From: an uncultured Pseudokineococcus sp.
GTDB taxonomy: Bacteria > Actinomycetota > Actinomycetes > Actinomycetales > Quadrisphaeraceae
Length of the DNA: 64,000 nucleotides
Direction of reading: 5' to 3'
NCBI RefSeq assembly: GCF_947499845.1
Contig: NZ_CANMPM010000001.1
Span: 1-64,000, forward strand
In this document: piece by piece, positions 8,445-17,428 of the stretch
How positions within the stretch are numbered: position 1 is the stretch's first letter
Layout of the letters: the number at the start of each line of letters is the position of its first letter
Notes under the pieces: model-generated
The model's input: only the letters and a program-made list of their open reading frames with translations
The model's database searches: none
What the model was told of the DNA's origin: nothing
Position numbers and translations under genes: made by a program

Positions 8445-8450
8445 ACGCTA
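8445..8450 (-). promoter_or_regulatory. -10 box of the PfpI-like gene
   Basis: TAGCGT on the minus strand, about 92 nt upstream of ATG 8353. The predicted leader carries a good ribosome binding site. Confidence 0.45.
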
Positions 8451-8507
8451 GGCACCGCCCCGGCGGCCCGCGCGGTGAGCGCGGGCCGCCCGGCTCGGCG
8501 GCTCCCG

Positions 8508-8513
8508 TAGGGT
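8508..8513 (+). promoter_or_regulatory. -10 box upstream of the acyl reductase/HAD fusion
   Basis: TAGGGT on the plus strand, with predicted transcription start near 8520. This would give a GC-rich leader of about 107 nt before GTG 8627. The 273-bp gap 8354-8626 holds this box and the divergent PfpI promoter and no gene I can support. Confidence 0.4.
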
Positions 8514-8626
8514 CGGCGCCGACCGATCGGGTCCCGCGCGGGTGCGCGGGGCCGTCGCCGCTCGCGGCGGGTTCGGGCCCGGGCGGTGGTCGCCCGCGGC
8601 GGGAGGAGGCCGGAGGTGCTGGACAG

Positions 8627-10939
8627 GTGCGGCTGAGGGAGGCCCTGGCGGACCGCCGCGTGCTCGTGACGGGGGTCACGGGCTTCATCGGCGAGGCGCT
8701 GCTGCGGACCCTGCTCGTCGAGGCGCCGCAGGTCCGCCCGGTGGTGCTCGTGCGGCCCAAGGCCGGCCAGCCGGCCGTGGACCGCGTCGCCCGGCTGCTG
8801 CGCCGCCGCACCTTCGCCCCGGCCGCCGAGTTCGCGGGCGGGCCCGAGCGGCTGCTCGAGCGCGTCGAGGTGGTCGAGGGCGACCTCGAGGACGTGCCCG
8901 CCCTGCCGCGCGACCTCGACGTCGTCGTCCACTGCGCGGGCGAGGTCGGCTTCGCCCCGCCGCTGCAGGAGGCCTTCGCCGTCAACGTCGTCGGCACCCG
9001 TCACCTCCTCGAGCGGGTCCTCGAGGCGAGCGCGCCCGGCCCCGACCGGGGCGGGCGCGGACCCGTCCACTACGTGCACGTGTCCACGGCCTACGTCGGC
9101 GGCCGCCGCCGCGGGCCCGTGCCCGAGGCGTCCGTCGAGCACGCCGTCGACTGGCGCGCGGAGCTCGACGCCGCCGTCCGCCTCGCCGCTCGCATCGAGG
9201 AGGACTCGCGCACGCCCGAGGTCCTCGCCCGCTTCAACGCCGAGGCGCAGGCCCTCCACGGCCGGGCCGGGCCCCTGACCGCCGCGGCCGACGCCGAGCG
9301 CCGCCGCCGCGAGTGGGTGCTCGCCGAGCAGCGCGAGGCCGGGCGCCAGCGCGGCCACAGCCTGGGGTGGACCGACGTCTACACGTTCACCAAGGCCCTG
9401 GGCGAGCGCGTCGTCGAGGAGGTTGGCGCGCCGCTGCCCGTCAGCGTCGTGCGCCCGTCCATCGTCGAGTCCGCCCTCGAGCACCCGCACCCCGGGTGGA
9501 TCGAGGGCTTCAAGATGGCCGAGCCGCTGATCATGGCCTACGGGCGCGGCGAGCTCCCCGAGGTGCCAGCGGCGCCCGACTCGACCATCGACATCGTGCC
9601 CGTCGACCACGTCGTCAACGCGCTCGTCGCCGTGTGCGCGACGACGCCGGAGCCCGGCTCGCCGCAGTACTTCCACGTCTCGTCCGGGGCGCGCAACCCG
9701 CTCACCTTCCGGCGGCTGTACGAGCTCGTCCGCGAGCACTTCCTCGCCCACCCCTTCGACACCGGCGAGGGCCCGGTGGACCTGCCGGTGTGGGACTTCC
9801 CGGGCGCCGCCCCGGTCGAGCGCCGGCTGGCGCTCGGCGAGCGCGTGCACGCCACCGCGGAGCGCGCGCTCACGTACGTGCCGCGCTCGGAGCGGGTGCG
9901 CGGCTGGAGCCGCGACCTCGACCGCCTGGGCCGCCGGCTCGCGCTGCTGCGCCAGTACTCCGACCTGTACCAGCCGTACACGCAGTCCGAGCTGCACTTC
10001 GTCGACGACGCGACCCTCGCGCTGCACCGGGCGCTCGACCCGCAGGACGTGCCGGCCCTCGGCTTCGACACGGCCGTCGTCGACTGGCCGCACTACATCC
10101 GGGACGTGCACGCCCCCAGCGTGACCAGGCCGGTGCGCAAGCAGGATGAGCTGCGGCGGATGCGGGCGCGCCGCGGCCCCGCGGGCGTGCGCCGCCCCCT
10201 GGTGCCCGCCGAGCCGGGCGCCGAGCCCTCGGACGTGCTGGCCGTCTTCGACCTCGACGGCACCCTGCTGACGGCGAACGTCGTCGAGACCTACCTGTGG
10301 ACCCGGCTGCCCGGGCTCGGCACGGCCGGGCAGGCCCGCGAGGTCCTGTCCCTGGCGCGGAGCCTGCCCTCGATGCTCCTCACCGAGCGCCGCGACCGCG
10401 GGGACTTCCTGCGCCAGGTGTACCGGCGCTACCGCGGGGCCGACCTGCGGCTCCTCGACGAGCTCGCGGACACCGTGCTGGCCCCCGCGCTGCTGGAGCG
10501 CGCGAGCGACGCCGCCCTGCAGCGCGTCGCGGCCCACCGCGCGGCGGGGCACCGCACGGTGCTCCTGTCGGGCGCCGTCGAGCAGCTGGCCCGCCCGCTC
10601 GCGCCGCTGTTCGACGAGGTCGTCACGGCGCGGCTCGCCGTCGACGCCGACGGCCGGGCGACCGGGCACCTCACCGCCCCGCCGCTCGTGGGCGAGGGCC
10701 GCGCGGCCTGGGTCGTGCGGTACGCCGAGGTCCACGGCTTCGACCTGGCGAAGAGCTACGCCTACGCCGACAGCCACTCCGACCTGCCGCTGCTGCGGGC
10801 CGTCGGCCTGCCGACGGCCGTCTCGCCCGACGTGCCGCTGCTGCGCGCGGCCCGCGGCGCCGGGTGGCCCGTCGAGGTGTGGGCGGCGCGCACCACGCTG
10901 CCGCGCCGGCTGCGCACCCCGCGGGCGGTGACGGCGTGA
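8627..10939 (+). CDS. Fusion protein: fatty acyl-CoA reductase-like SDR plus HAD-IB phosphatase
   Basis: A 770-residue two-domain protein. Residues 8-500 are an extended SDR of the fatty acyl-CoA/male-sterility reductase type: VTGVTGFIGE is the NAD(P) motif (G16, G19, G22), STAYV supplies the Ser and YTFTK the catalytic Tyr252 and Lys256. Residues 538-770 are a HAD-IB phosphatase with FDLDGT (D542, D544), LLSGA and a DSHSDLPLL loop. The first domain would reduce activated fatty acids to aldehyde or alcohol; the second would hydrolyse a phosphate ester, possibly a lipid or serine phosphate. GTG 8627 has GGAGGT 9 nt upstream. A MarR regulator follows. The combined reaction is not known to me. 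Confidence 0.85.
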   Translation: MRLREALADRRVLVTGVTGFIGEALLRTLLVEAPQVRPVVLVRPKAGQPAVDRVARLLRRRTFAPAAEFAGGPERLLERVEVVEGDLEDVPALPRDLDVVVHCAGEVGFAPPLQEAFAVNVVGTRHLLERVLEASAPGPDRGGRGPVHYVHVSTAYVGGRRRGPVPEASVEHAVDWRAELDAAVRLAARIEEDSRTPEVLARFNAEAQALHGRAGPLTAAADAERRRREWVLAEQREAGRQRGHSLGWTDVYTFTKALGERVVEEVGAPLPVSVVRPSIVESALEHPHPGWIEGFKMAEPLIMAYGRGELPEVPAAPDSTIDIVPVDHVVNALVAVCATTPEPGSPQYFHVSSGARNPLTFRRLYELVREHFLAHPFDTGEGPVDLPVWDFPGAAPVERRLALGERVHATAERALTYVPRSERVRGWSRDLDRLGRRLALLRQYSDLYQPYTQSELHFVDDATLALHRALDPQDVPALGFDTAVVDWPHYIRDVHAPSVTRPVRKQDELRRMRARRGPAGVRRPLVPAEPGAEPSDVLAVFDLDGTLLTANVVETYLWTRLPGLGTAGQAREVLSLARSLPSMLLTERRDRGDFLRQVYRRYRGADLRLLDELADTVLAPALLERASDAALQRVAAHRAAGHRTVLLSGAVEQLARPLAPLFDEVVTARLAVDADGRATGHLTAPPLVGEGRAAWVVRYAEVHGFDLAKSYAYADSHSDLPLLRAVGLPTAVSPDVPLLRAARGAGWPVEVWAARTTLPRRLRTPRAVTA

Positions 10940-11019
10940 CGTCGGGCGGGGTCGCCCCCGGCGGGGACCCCTGGGCGGGGGACGAGGAGGTGGACCACGA
11001 CGTGGCGGGAGGAGACCCG

Positions 11020-11508
11020 ATGAGCGACGACGCGCAGGACTCCCACGAGCGGGCGGTCGCCGCGCTCGAGACCCAGATCGGTCTCCTCGTGCGCCGAGCG
11101 CGGGCCTTCTCGACGTCGGTGGCCGCCGAGGTGCACCCCGACCTCGACCACTCGGCCTACGGGATCCTCCAGCGCCTGGCCACGGTGGGCGCGGAGCGCA
11201 CCACCGACCTGGCCTCCTTCCTCGGCGTGGGCAAGCCGACGACGTCGCGCCAGCTCTCCCAGCTCGTCGAGCTGGGGCTCGTGGAGCGCACGAGCGACCC
11301 GACGGACGGGCGGGCCTCCCTCGTGCGGCTGACGGCCGACGGGTCCCGGCGCTTCGCCCGGGTCCGCGAGGACCGCCGGGCCAACCTGCGCCGGCAGCTC
11401 GCGCCGTGGGCGGACGAGGACGTCGAGTCGCTCGCCCGCCTGCTCGAGCGCTTCAACGACCTGGGCGCCGGGCGCCCCGACGCGCAGCAGGACCGCACCG
11501 ACGCCTGA
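11020..11508 (+). CDS. MarR family transcriptional regulator
   Basis: A 162-residue winged-helix DNA-binding protein, probably dimeric and ligand-responsive. The core reads DLASFLGVGKPTTSRQLSQL (recognition helix) followed by the wing DPTDGRASLVRLT, which carries the Asp-x-Arg typical of the family. Start: ATG 11020 has GGGAGGAG about 6 nt upstream. An in-frame GTG at 10936 would overlap the stop of the acyl reductase/HAD gene and add 28 poorly structured residues. The position suggests it regulates the fusion gene or responds to a fatty compound (inference). Confidence 0.9.
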   Translation: MSDDAQDSHERAVAALETQIGLLVRRARAFSTSVAAEVHPDLDHSAYGILQRLATVGAERTTDLASFLGVGKPTTSRQLSQLVELGLVERTSDPTDGRASLVRLTADGSRRFARVREDRRANLRRQLAPWADEDVESLARLLERFNDLGAGRPDAQQDRTDA

Positions 11509-11540
11509 GCGCCCGGCGGGCTGGGCGCCCCGTGCCCGCC

Positions 11541-11587
11541 GACGACGAGAGCCCCGCACGGCCAGGCGGTGCGGGGCTCTCGTCGTC
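11541..11587. terminator. Bidirectional hairpin between marR-like gene and ppa
   Basis: A perfect 19-bp stem (11541-11559 with 11569-11587) with a 9-nt loop, between convergent genes. No T-tract. Confidence 0.75.
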
Positions 11588-11608
11588 AGTGCTCGCCGAG
11601 CGCGGGGA

Positions 11609-12115
11609 TCAGTGCCCGCCCGACTCCGCGAGGCGCTCGCGGGAGGCCTCGATCTCCTTCTCGGCGTCCGCCCGGCCGACCCAGTGGGAGCCCTCGACGG
11701 ACTTGCCGGGCTCGAGGTCCTTGTAGATCCGGAAGAAGTGGTCGATCTCCTGCCGGTAGAACTCGCCGACGTCGCCCAGGTCCTGGATGTGCTCGAGGCG
11801 CGGGTCGCCCGCGGGCACGCAGAGGACCTTGTCGTCGCCGCCCGCCTCGTCGCGCATGTGGAACATGCCGACCGCGCGGGCGCGCACGACGCAGCCCGGG
11901 AAGGTGGGCTCGTCGAGCATGACGAGCGCGTCGAGCGGGTCGCCGTCGTCACCGAGCGTGCCGTCGATGAAGCCGTAGTCCGCGGGGTACCGCGTGGCCG
12001 TGAAGAGCGTGCGGTCCAGCCGGATCCGCCCCGTCTCGTGGTCCACCTCGTACTTGTTGCGGTTCCCCTTGGGGATCTCGATCGTGACGTCGAACTCCAC
12101 GTGCATGCCCTCCAT
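11609..12115 (-). CDS. ppa: Inorganic pyrophosphatase
   Basis: A 168-residue family I soluble pyrophosphatase that hydrolyses PPi to two phosphates and pulls biosynthetic reactions forward. The family residues are present: [13 protein letters not shown] near the N-terminus, the [10 protein letters not shown] signature with the metal-binding Asp residues, and DDKVLCVP. The C-terminal [12 protein letters not shown] matches actinobacterial Ppa. Start: ATG 12115 or ATG 12106 (three residues shorter). The GGAGGG just before 12106 is too close to serve it, so 12115 is preferred weakly. It is divergent from dacB. Confidence 0.95.
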   Translation of the reverse strand: MEGMHVEFDVTIEIPKGNRNKYEVDHETGRIRLDRTLFTATRYPADYGFIDGTLGDDGDPLDALVMLDEPTFPGCVVRARAVGMFHMRDEAGGDDKVLCVPAGDPRLEHIQDLGDVGEFYRQEIDHFFRIYKDLEPGKSVEGSHWVGRADAEKEIEASRERLAESGGH

Positions 12116-12369
12116 CGGCAGGTCCGGCGCGCCGGGCGACCGGCGCGTGCGCCGGTCCCGCGGTCGTCGTGTGCTGGTGCTCCGCTGCGTAGTGTGGCGC
12201 ACGCGAGGGCCGGGCCCGTCGGTCGGCGTCCGCCCGGGTGGCCGAGCCGGTCCCCGGCGCCGGGGCGCCACCCCGCGCCGGACCTCGTCGTGCCCGGGCC
12301 GGAGCCGGTGCCGGACGGGTGGCGGACGGGACGCGGCGCGCCGCGGCGAGAGGGCGGGGCGGAGGTCCG

Positions 12370-13971
12370 GTGGCAGGTCGTCGCAGCGCCTCCGGGGGCG
12401 AGCCGGGCTCCAGGCCGACCTCTGCGCCGACGTCCGGGCCGACCTCTGCGCCGACGTCCGGGCCGACCTCTGGGCCCGTGCCCCGCCGTGGCCCTCGTCG
12501 CGCCCGCCGGGCGGCGGGGGCGACGGTGCTCGTGCTGGCGCTCGCCGGCGGCTACGCGGCGGCCGACGCCGCCGACGTCGTCCCGGGCCCCCTCACCACG
12601 GCGCCGCCGCCGGTCGCCGACCCGTGGCCCGACGCCCCCGGCGCGCTCGTGCCCGCGTCGCCGCCCGGTCCCGTCCTGCCCGCCGCCGGCCGGCAGGCCC
12701 CCGCCCCGGAGCCGGGGCGGCTGCGCGAGGTCCTCGGTCCGCTGCTCGCGGCCCCCGCCCTGGGGCCGTCCCGGTCGGCCGTCGTCGCGGACGCCCTGAC
12801 GGGGGAGGTGCTGCTCGACGAGCGCGCGGGCGAGCCGCACCAGCCGGCCTCGACGGCGAAGCTGCTCACGGCCGCGGCCGCCCTGTCCGTCCTCGGCGGC
12901 GCATCGACCCTGCCGACGTCGGTCGTCCTCGGCGCTCCGGAGGGCGAGCCGGAGGACGCGGAGGGCGGCGGTGACGGGGGCGCCGCGCCCGTGGTCGTCC
13001 TGGTGGCGGGCGGGGACGTGCTGCTCGGGGCGGGCGCCGGCGACCCCGCCGCCGTCGTGGGGCGCGCGGGGCTCGCCGACCTCGCCGACGAGGTCGCGGC
13101 GTCGCTCGCGGGCGGCGCGGACGGAGGCACGGCCGGAGCGCCGGCGGTGCGCCTGCGCGTGGCCGACCCCCTCGCGCCCACCGGCCCGGTGCGCCCGCCG
13201 ACGTGGACGCCGGGCGACGTCGCCCTCGGGTTCGCCGCGGACGTCACCGGCGTCGCCGTCGACGCGGGGCGGCTCACGCCGGACGAGTACGCCCCCCGCG
13301 CCCCGGACCCCGCGCTCGCCGCCGCCGACGCGCTGGCCGACCTGCTGCGCGCGAGGGGCGTGGACGTCGTCGGGGAGGCCCGACGCACCGACCCGGCGCT
13401 CGTGCCCGCGGGCGCGCCCGTCCTCGGCGAGGTGCGCTCGGCGCCCGTGGCCGACGTCGTCGAGCACGTCCTGCGCGTCAGCGACAACACCGGGGCGGAG
13501 GTCCTCGGGCTCCTCGTGGCGCGCGCGAGCGGCGCCCCGGTGACGCCGGAGGGCGCGACGTCGGCCGTGCGCGACGCCGTGGCGGAGCGGGGCGTCGCCG
13601 TCGACGGCGTCGCGCTGACGGACTCCAGCGGCCTCGGCGACGGCAGCGCGCTCACCGCACGGGCGCTCGTGGACGTCCTCGGCCGGGCCGCGCGCGAGGA
13701 GGAGCTGCGCCCGCTCCTCGAGGGCCTGCCCGTGGCCGGGCTCACGGGCTCGCTCGCCGCCCGGCTCGGCGACGAGCCCGCCGCCCGCGGGGTCGTGCGC
13801 GCCAAGACGGGCACGCTCACCGGCGTCACGTCGCTCGCGGGCGTCGTCGTGGACGCCGACGGGCGCCTGCTCGCCTTCGCCGTGCTCGCCGACGCCGTCC
13901 CGGCCACCGAGCCGGCGCGCGCCGCCGTCGACGACGTCGCCGCCGCCCTCGCCGCCTGCGGCTGCCGCTGA
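12370..13971 (+). CDS. dacB: D-alanyl-D-alanine carboxypeptidase/endopeptidase (PBP4, DacB)
   Basis: A 533-residue class C penicillin-binding protein that trims peptidoglycan stem peptides outside the membrane. All three motifs are present: STAK (S161, K164), SDN (371-373) and KTG (479-481). A Pro/Ser/Thr/Gly-rich N-terminus precedes one hydrophobic signal anchor ([15 protein letters not shown]). The Pro-Thr-Ser stretch is encoded by a 24-bp tandem repeat (12414-12472). Start: GTG 12370 has GGAGGT a few nt upstream. In-frame GTG 12238 would add 44 Arg/Gly-rich residues. The order dacB, DUF2342, tilS, hpt, ftsH is the usual actinobacterial one. Confidence 0.92.
   Translation: MAGRRSASGGEPGSRPTSAPTSGPTSAPTSGPTSGPVPRRGPRRARRAAGATVLVLALAGGYAAADAADVVPGPLTTAPPPVADPWPDAPGALVPASPPGPVLPAAGRQAPAPEPGRLREVLGPLLAAPALGPSRSAVVADALTGEVLLDERAGEPHQPASTAKLLTAAAALSVLGGASTLPTSVVLGAPEGEPEDAEGGGDGGAAPVVVLVAGGDVLLGAGAGDPAAVVGRAGLADLADEVAASLAGGADGGTAGAPAVRLRVADPLAPTGPVRPPTWTPGDVALGFAADVTGVAVDAGRLTPDEYAPRAPDPALAAADALADLLRARGVDVVGEARRTDPALVPAGAPVLGEVRSAPVADVVEHVLRVSDNTGAEVLGLLVARASGAPVTPEGATSAVRDAVAERGVAVDGVALTDSSGLGDGSALTARALVDVLGRAAREEELRPLLEGLPVAGLTGSLAARLGDEPAARGVVRAKTGTLTGVTSLAGVVVDADGRLLAFAVLADAVPATEPARAAVDDVAAALAACGCR
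12414..12472 (+). repeat. 24-bp in-frame tandem repeat in dacB
   Basis: Two full units (12414-12437, 12438-12461) plus a partial third. Each begins GCCGACCTCTGCGCCGACGT. In the dacB frame they encode Pro-Thr-Ser-Gly/Ala-type repeats just before the signal anchor. The length is a multiple of three, so copy number can vary without breaking the gene. Confidence 0.85.
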
Positions 13972-13987
13972 CCCCGGGGCCCTCGGG

Positions 13988-14190
13988 GTGGAGGGGGCGT
14001 CACCCCCGCGTGCGGAGGGTCTCAGAAGTGAAGGAGGCGTCACGTTCGTGTCTTCACGTCGCCCTGAGGTGAAGGAGGCGTCACCTTCGCGTGCGGAGGG
14101 CCTCAGGGGGTGAAGGGGGCGTCACCTTCGCGTGCGGAGGGCCTCAGGGAGTGAAGGGGGCGTCACCTCTACGTCGGGGAAGCCCCGGGG
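13988..14190. repeat. Array of five degenerate 41-bp repeats
   Basis: Units begin at 13988, 14028, 14069, 14110 and 14151, giving periods of 40, 41, 41 and 41 bp. The clearest units start GTGAAGGGGGCGTCACCTTC and end with GCGGAGGGCCTCAGG. Each good unit contains GAAGG and CCTTC flanking GGCGTCA, so it can form a small hairpin. Unit 2 is the most diverged. The array occupies most of the gap between dacB and the DUF2342 gene. No credible protein is encoded. Confidence 0.9.
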
Positions 14191-14228
14191 TGGGGAGGAG
14201 GCACCGGGTCGGTGCCGGGGACGCCGCC

Positions 14229-14234
14229 TACGGT
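14229..14234 (+). promoter_or_regulatory. -10 box of the DUF2342 metalloprotease gene (probably leaderless)
   Basis: TACGGT lies 6 nt before GTG 14241, just downstream of the 41-bp repeat array. Confidence 0.6.
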
Positions 14235-14240
14235 GGCGGC

Positions 14241-15428
14241 GTGAGCACCACGCAGGCGGGGCCGGCCGGGACGACGTCGGGCGGGGCGACGAGGCCGGGC
14301 GGGGTCCCGCTCGTCGACCAGCTCGTCGACTGGGAGCTGGCCGTGCGCGTCGCCGGCCGCCTCGCGCCCCCCGGGCCGCAGGTCACGCGGGCGGAGGCCG
14401 ACCGGGCGGTCAGCCAGCTGCGACGCCTCGCCGAGCGGGCCACGGGGCACGTGGCCGAGACGACGGGCCTCGACGTGCCGCCGGACACGGGCGCCGTCGT
14501 CGTGGACCGCACCGGGTGGGCGCGCGCCAACGCCGCCGCCTTCCGCGCGCTGCTGGAGGCGCCGGTCGTGCGCGCCCGCGACGCGCGGCGGGAGAAGGAC
14601 GAGCGCGACGGCCGGCGCCGCCGCGAGGACGGCCCGGGCTCCGCGGCCGCCGTCGCCCTGGGGCGGCGCGCGACGGGCGCGGAGGTGGGGGCGCTGCTGG
14701 CCTACCTGGCGCCGCGCGTCCTCGGCCAGTACGACCCCTTCGGCCCCGACCCGGCGGGGGCCGCCGCCGCCCTGGCGCCGGGGGAGCCGGGGCGCCTGCT
14801 GCTCGTCGCCCCGAACGTCGTGGCGGTCGAGCGCGAGCTGCGGCTGCGGCCGCGCGACTTCCGCCTGTGGGTGTGCCTCCACGAGGAGACCCACCGGGTG
14901 CAGTTCACCGCGGCGCCGTGGCTGGCCGGGCACCTGCGCGCCCGCACCGAGGGGCTGGTCGGCGACGTCGTGGGCGAGCCGGGGCAGCTCCTGGCGCGGC
15001 TGCGGGCCGCCGCCCAGCGCCTGCCCGACGCCGTCTCCGAGGGCGGCGACGGCCTCGTCGGCATCATGGCGACGCCCGAGCAGCAGGCGGTCGTGGCCGA
15101 GGTGACCGCCGTCATGTCGCTCCTCGAGGGGCACGCCGACGTCGTCATGGACGAGGTCGGCCCGTCGGTCGTGCCGAGCGTGGCGACCATCCGTGAGCGC
15201 TTCACCGCCCGCCGCGGCGGGCGGCCGGGCCTCGACCGGGTGGTCCGCCGACTCCTCGGCCTCGACGCGAAGATGCGCCAGTACCGCGACGGCGCGGCCT
15301 TCGTTCGCGGCGTCCTCGCCGACGTCGGGGTCGACGGCCTCAACGCCGTCTGGACGGGACCGGAGCAGCTGCCGCGGCCCGCGGAGATCGCCGACCCGCG
15401 CGCCTGGGTGCGCCGGGTGCACGGCTAG
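14241..15428 (+). CDS. Zinc-dependent metalloprotease, DUF2342 family
   Basis: A 395-residue actinobacterial protein of the DUF2342 group, often annotated as F420-biosynthesis-associated or zinc-dependent metalloprotease. The zinc motif HEETH is at 214-218 within CLHEETHRVQF. An EGHADVVMDEVG segment further on supplies a likely third ligand. The substrate is unknown, and F420 involvement is not shown by anything here. It sits between dacB and tilS, its usual neighbours. The stop is TAG. Confidence 0.88.
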   Translation: MSTTQAGPAGTTSGGATRPGGVPLVDQLVDWELAVRVAGRLAPPGPQVTRAEADRAVSQLRRLAERATGHVAETTGLDVPPDTGAVVVDRTGWARANAAAFRALLEAPVVRARDARREKDERDGRRRREDGPGSAAAVALGRRATGAEVGALLAYLAPRVLGQYDPFGPDPAGAAAALAPGEPGRLLLVAPNVVAVERELRLRPRDFRLWVCLHEETHRVQFTAAPWLAGHLRARTEGLVGDVVGEPGQLLARLRAAAQRLPDAVSEGGDGLVGIMATPEQQAVVAEVTAVMSLLEGHADVVMDEVGPSVVPSVATIRERFTARRGGRPGLDRVVRRLLGLDAKMRQYRDGAAFVRGVLADVGVDGLNAVWTGPEQLPRPAEIADPRAWVRRVHG

Positions 15429-15435
15429 GGCCGTC

Positions 15436-16686
15436 GTGGGCGACCCGGGCGCCGCCTCCGCCGACGCCTCGGCGGCCGTCGCGGGCCCCCCGTCGGCGGG
15501 CCCCCGACGCCGTGGCCCCGACCCGGCGGTCGCCGACGTCCGCCGCGCGGTGGAGGCCGCCCTCGCCGACGTGCCCCCGGGGGTGCTCGTGCTCGTGGGC
15601 TGCAGCGGCGGCCCGGACTCCCTCGCGCTCGCCGCCGGCCTCGCCTGGTGGGCCCGGCCCGGACGCCGCGGGGGCCCGCGCGGGCGCGGCGGGGCGCTCG
15701 TCGTCGACCACGGCCTGCAGCCCGGCAGCGACGCCGCGGCCGCGCGCGCCGCGGACGCCTGCCGCGCCCTGGGCCTCGACCCGGTGCGGGTGGCGACGCT
15801 CGCCCCCGGCCCCGCGCGCGGGGGCGGCGGACCCGAGGCCCGCGCGCGGGACGGGCGGCACGCCGCCCTCCTCGAGGGCGCCGCGGCGGAGGGCGCCGTG
15901 GCCGTGCTGCTCGGGCACACGCGCGACGACCAGGCCGAGCAGGTGCTCCTGGCGCTCGCCCGCGGCTCGGGGGCCCGCTCGCTCGCGGGCATCCCGCCCC
16001 GCCGGGGACTGCTGCGCCGGCCGCTGCTGGGCCTGCCGCGCGCGACGACGCTCGCCGCCTGCGCGGCCCTCGGCCTGGAGCCCTGGCACGACCCGACGAA
16101 CGCGGACCCGCGGGACGGCGGGCGCCCGGGGCCGGGTGGTGGGCCGGGTGACGGGTCGGGCGGGGGGACCGGCCACCAGCGCCGGGCCCTGGTGCGGGCG
16201 CACCTGCTGCCCGCCCTGGAGGCCGACCTCGGGCCGGGCGTCGCGGCGGCGCTCGCCCGCTCCGCCGACCTGCTGCGCGAGGACGCCGACCTCCTCGAGC
16301 ACCTCGCCGACGAGCTGCTCGCGCGCGCCGTCCGGTCCCCTCCCGACGTCCCTCCGGCCGGAGCCCCCGCACGCGACGGCGCCGACGGGGCGCCCGCGGA
16401 CCCGGGCGTCGACCGCGCCGCCGTCGACCCCCGCTCCGCCGACCCCGCCTCCGTCGCCCTCGACGCCGGCGTGCTCGCGGCGGCCCCGGCGGCGCTGCGG
16501 CGGCGGGCGCTGCGGGCGGCCGCGGTGCGGGCCGGCGCGCCCGCGGGCGACGTCTCCGCGGCGCACGCCGCGGCGCTCGACGCCCTCGTCACCGCCTGGC
16601 GCGGCCAGGGACCCGTCCGGCTCCCCGGCGCGGTCGAGGGACGCCGCGCCTGTGGCAGGCTGCTCCTGGCGCCAGCCCCCCGCTGA
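15436..16686 (+). CDS. tilS: tRNA(Ile)-lysidine synthase
   Basis: A 416-residue N-type ATP pyrophosphatase that converts C34 of the CAU-anticodon tRNA-Ile to lysidine, so the tRNA reads AUA. The PP-loop SGGPDS is at 57-62, and the HTRDDQAEQVLLAL and DPTNADP segments are typical. A Gly-rich insertion follows DPTNADP. Start GTG 15436 lies 7 bp after the DUF2342 stop, and the first 35 residues are Ala/Pro-rich. The gene leads into hpt, the classic tilS-hpt-ftsH order, although a large dehydrogenase gene is inserted here before ftsH. Confidence 0.93.
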   Translation: MGDPGAASADASAAVAGPPSAGPRRRGPDPAVADVRRAVEAALADVPPGVLVLVGCSGGPDSLALAAGLAWWARPGRRGGPRGRGGALVVDHGLQPGSDAAAARAADACRALGLDPVRVATLAPGPARGGGGPEARARDGRHAALLEGAAAEGAVAVLLGHTRDDQAEQVLLALARGSGARSLAGIPPRRGLLRRPLLGLPRATTLAACAALGLEPWHDPTNADPRDGGRPGPGGGPGDGSGGGTGHQRRALVRAHLLPALEADLGPGVAAALARSADLLREDADLLEHLADELLARAVRSPPDVPPAGAPARDGADGAPADPGVDRAAVDPRSADPASVALDAGVLAAAPAALRRRALRAAAVRAGAPAGDVSAAHAAALDALVTAWRGQGPVRLPGAVEGRRACGRLLLAPAPR

Positions 16687-16799
16687 GGCCCGCGGCCCGG
16701 CAGTCCCCCGGAGGGGTCCCACCGGCCCGCGACCCGCACCACCGCAGCCCCGCGCCGGCCCCCGGCCGCGGCGCGAGCGCCGGAAGGAGCACCACCCGC

Positions 16800-17354
<555 letters not shown>

Positions 17355-17428
17355 GGCGCGAGCCGCCCGGGCCCTGAGGCCCCGCCCGGGCCGGTGCCGC
17401 GACCGCCCGCCGCCCAGGGAGCGCCCCC

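Noticed and set aside
10762-14043. A very long minus-strand open frame spanning marR, ppa and dacB
   Set aside because: Only the ppa gene on the minus strand (in a different frame) is supported; the long frame has Arg/Gly/His-rich nonsense composition.
13988-14190. Possible CRISPR array
   Set aside because: The 41-bp units are head to tail without unique spacers, and no cas genes are present.
14091-14240. Coding extension of the DUF2342 gene through the 41-bp repeats
   Set aside because: The repeats happen to be open and give repeated peptides, but the -10 box at 14229-14234 and the conserved core place the start at GTG 14241.
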